Positions 4,823 through 5,496 of a stretch of 5,496 nt of DNA are shown here, piece by piece. The stretch is from Gammaproteobacteria bacterium (lineage in GTDB: Bacteria > Pseudomonadota > Gammaproteobacteria > SG8-11). How positions within the stretch are numbered: position 1 is the stretch's first letter; each line of letters begins with the position of its first letter. The position numbers and the translations under genes were made by a program. Below the pieces are notes generated by a model. It was given only the letters and a program-made list of their open reading frames with translations, ran no database searches and was not told the origin of the DNA. The DNA is taken from positions 1 to 5,496 of the forward strand of contig JACQEQ010000374.1 of the NCBI GenBank assembly GCA_016200445.1, given 5' to 3'.

Positions 4823-5496
4823 GTGAATAGCTATGATTGGGCTTTGATCCGTTCGTTTCTCGCCGTCGCACGCACCGGCAGCGTGTCGGCGGCGGCTCGC
4901 CTGCTTGGCGTTTCGCAGCCCACCTTGAGTCGCGATGTGCAAGCACTCGAAACCGCCACTGCACTCAATTTGTTCAAACGCACGACTAAAGGCTTGCAGT
5001 TGACCGAGGCAGGGCAAGCACTGATGGAGTCCGCCACACGTATGGACGACGCGGCAGATCAATTCGCGCGGCAAGCGTCGGGAATGTCGCTGGATCTCTA
5101 CGGCGACATTCGCATCAGCGCCAATGAAATTGTCGGCACCTATTTATTGCCGCCAGCACTCGCGGCGCTGCGCGAACAACATCCCGGCGTAGCGGTGGAA
5201 ATCGTCATTACGAATCGCGCCAGCAGTCTGAGCAAACGCGAAGCGGATATCGCGCTGCGCATGTTTCAGCCAGCCCAACCCGACTTGGTAGCACGCCGCT
5301 TACCTGATCTGGAATTGGGCTTCTATGCGCATCGCGCTTATTTGCAAAAACATGGCACACCGGCAACGTTTACCGAATTGCAACAACACCGCCCGATTGG
5401 TTTCGACGAAAATATCGAGTTCATCGACGGCGCCGCGCAGCTGGGTTATCAATTCACACGCAACGACTTTGCATTGCGCACCGATCATCTGCTTAT
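4823..5496 (+). CDS. LysR-type transcriptional regulator, N-terminal 224 residues (cut by window edge)
   Basis: An open frame without a stop that leaves the window; full-length relatives are about 300 residues. The N-terminal winged helix-turn-helix is clear at residues 4-64: YDWALIRSFLAVARTGS, then SAAARLLGVSQPTLSRDVQALE (22-43) with the recognition helix around SQPTLSRDVQ, followed by LFKRTTKGLQLTEAG (50-64). A linker helix follows (65-90), then the type 2 periplasmic-binding-like effector domain from about 94 (GDIRISANEIVGTYLLPPAL) with the usual LREQHPGVAVEI segment and ADIALRM (141-147). The start is GTG 4823, giving MNSYDW. An in-frame TAA at 4820-4822 blocks any earlier start, and no ATG falls between it and the HTH. 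The Shine-Dalgarno is weak (GGA about 12 nt upstream). The gene is divergent from the Rossmann-fold gene 93 bp away, its likely target. The effector ligand cannot be told. Confidence 0.92.
   Translation, partial: MNSYDWALIRSFLAVARTGSVSAAARLLGVSQPTLSRDVQALETATALNLFKRTTKGLQLTEAGQALMESATRMDDAADQFARQASGMSLDLYGDIRISANEIVGTYLLPPALAALREQHPGVAVEIVITNRASSLSKREADIALRMFQPAQPDLVARRLPDLELGFYAHRAYLQKHGTPATFTELQQHRPIGFDENIEFIDGAAQLGYQFTRNDFALRTDHLL

Overview
The window looks like a chromosomal housekeeping stretch from a gammaproteobacterium of intermediate GC content. This rests on the tight nudE-cysQ pair, a bacterial Cys-type SelO, a DUF938 methyltransferase, and an HU-like protein with a Lys/Ala/Pro-rich N-terminal tail. 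I see no tRNA, rRNA, CRISPR array, insertion sequence or phage gene, and no base or codon shift suggesting recent transfer. The genus cannot be fixed from the sequence alone.

Layout, left to right. (1) 1-123, minus: the first 41 codons of an HU-family DNA-binding protein, running off the left edge. (2) 124-380: a divergent intergenic region of about 257 bp with candidate promoters in both directions. (3) 381-944 and 941-1747, plus: nudE (Nudix hydrolase) and cysQ (3',5'-bisphosphate nucleotidase), joined by an ATGA overlap and therefore one translationally coupled operon. (4) 1736-2353, minus: a DUF938 SAM-dependent methyltransferase whose 3' end overlaps that of cysQ by 12 bp. (5) 2354-2438: a divergent intergenic region with a perfect dyad. 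(6) 2439-3665 plus a remnant at 3661-3792: selO (protein AMPylase), broken near its 3' end. An apparent internal deletion removed the conserved NPKYVLRN-type block and shifted the frame, and the normal C-terminus ending SCSS survives out of frame. (7) 3794-4729, minus: an atypical Rossmann-fold (NmrA/epimerase-like) NAD(P)-binding protein. (8) 4730-4822: a 93-bp divergent region with repeated CACTA/TAGTG elements. (9) 4823-5496, plus: the first 224 codons of a LysR-type regulator with a GTG start, cut by the right edge.

How the genes relate. NudE and CysQ both clear nucleotide by-products: ADP-ribose/NADH-type dinucleotides, and the 3'-phosphoadenosine 5'-phosphate (PAP) left by sulfate assimilation. 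The LysR gene and the Rossmann-fold gene form a classic divergent regulator/target pair, and the repeats between them are plausible operator half-sites. The methyltransferase and selO are divergent and share a short control region. The clearest anomaly is the selO lesion. I found no convincing evidence of a wholly new system.
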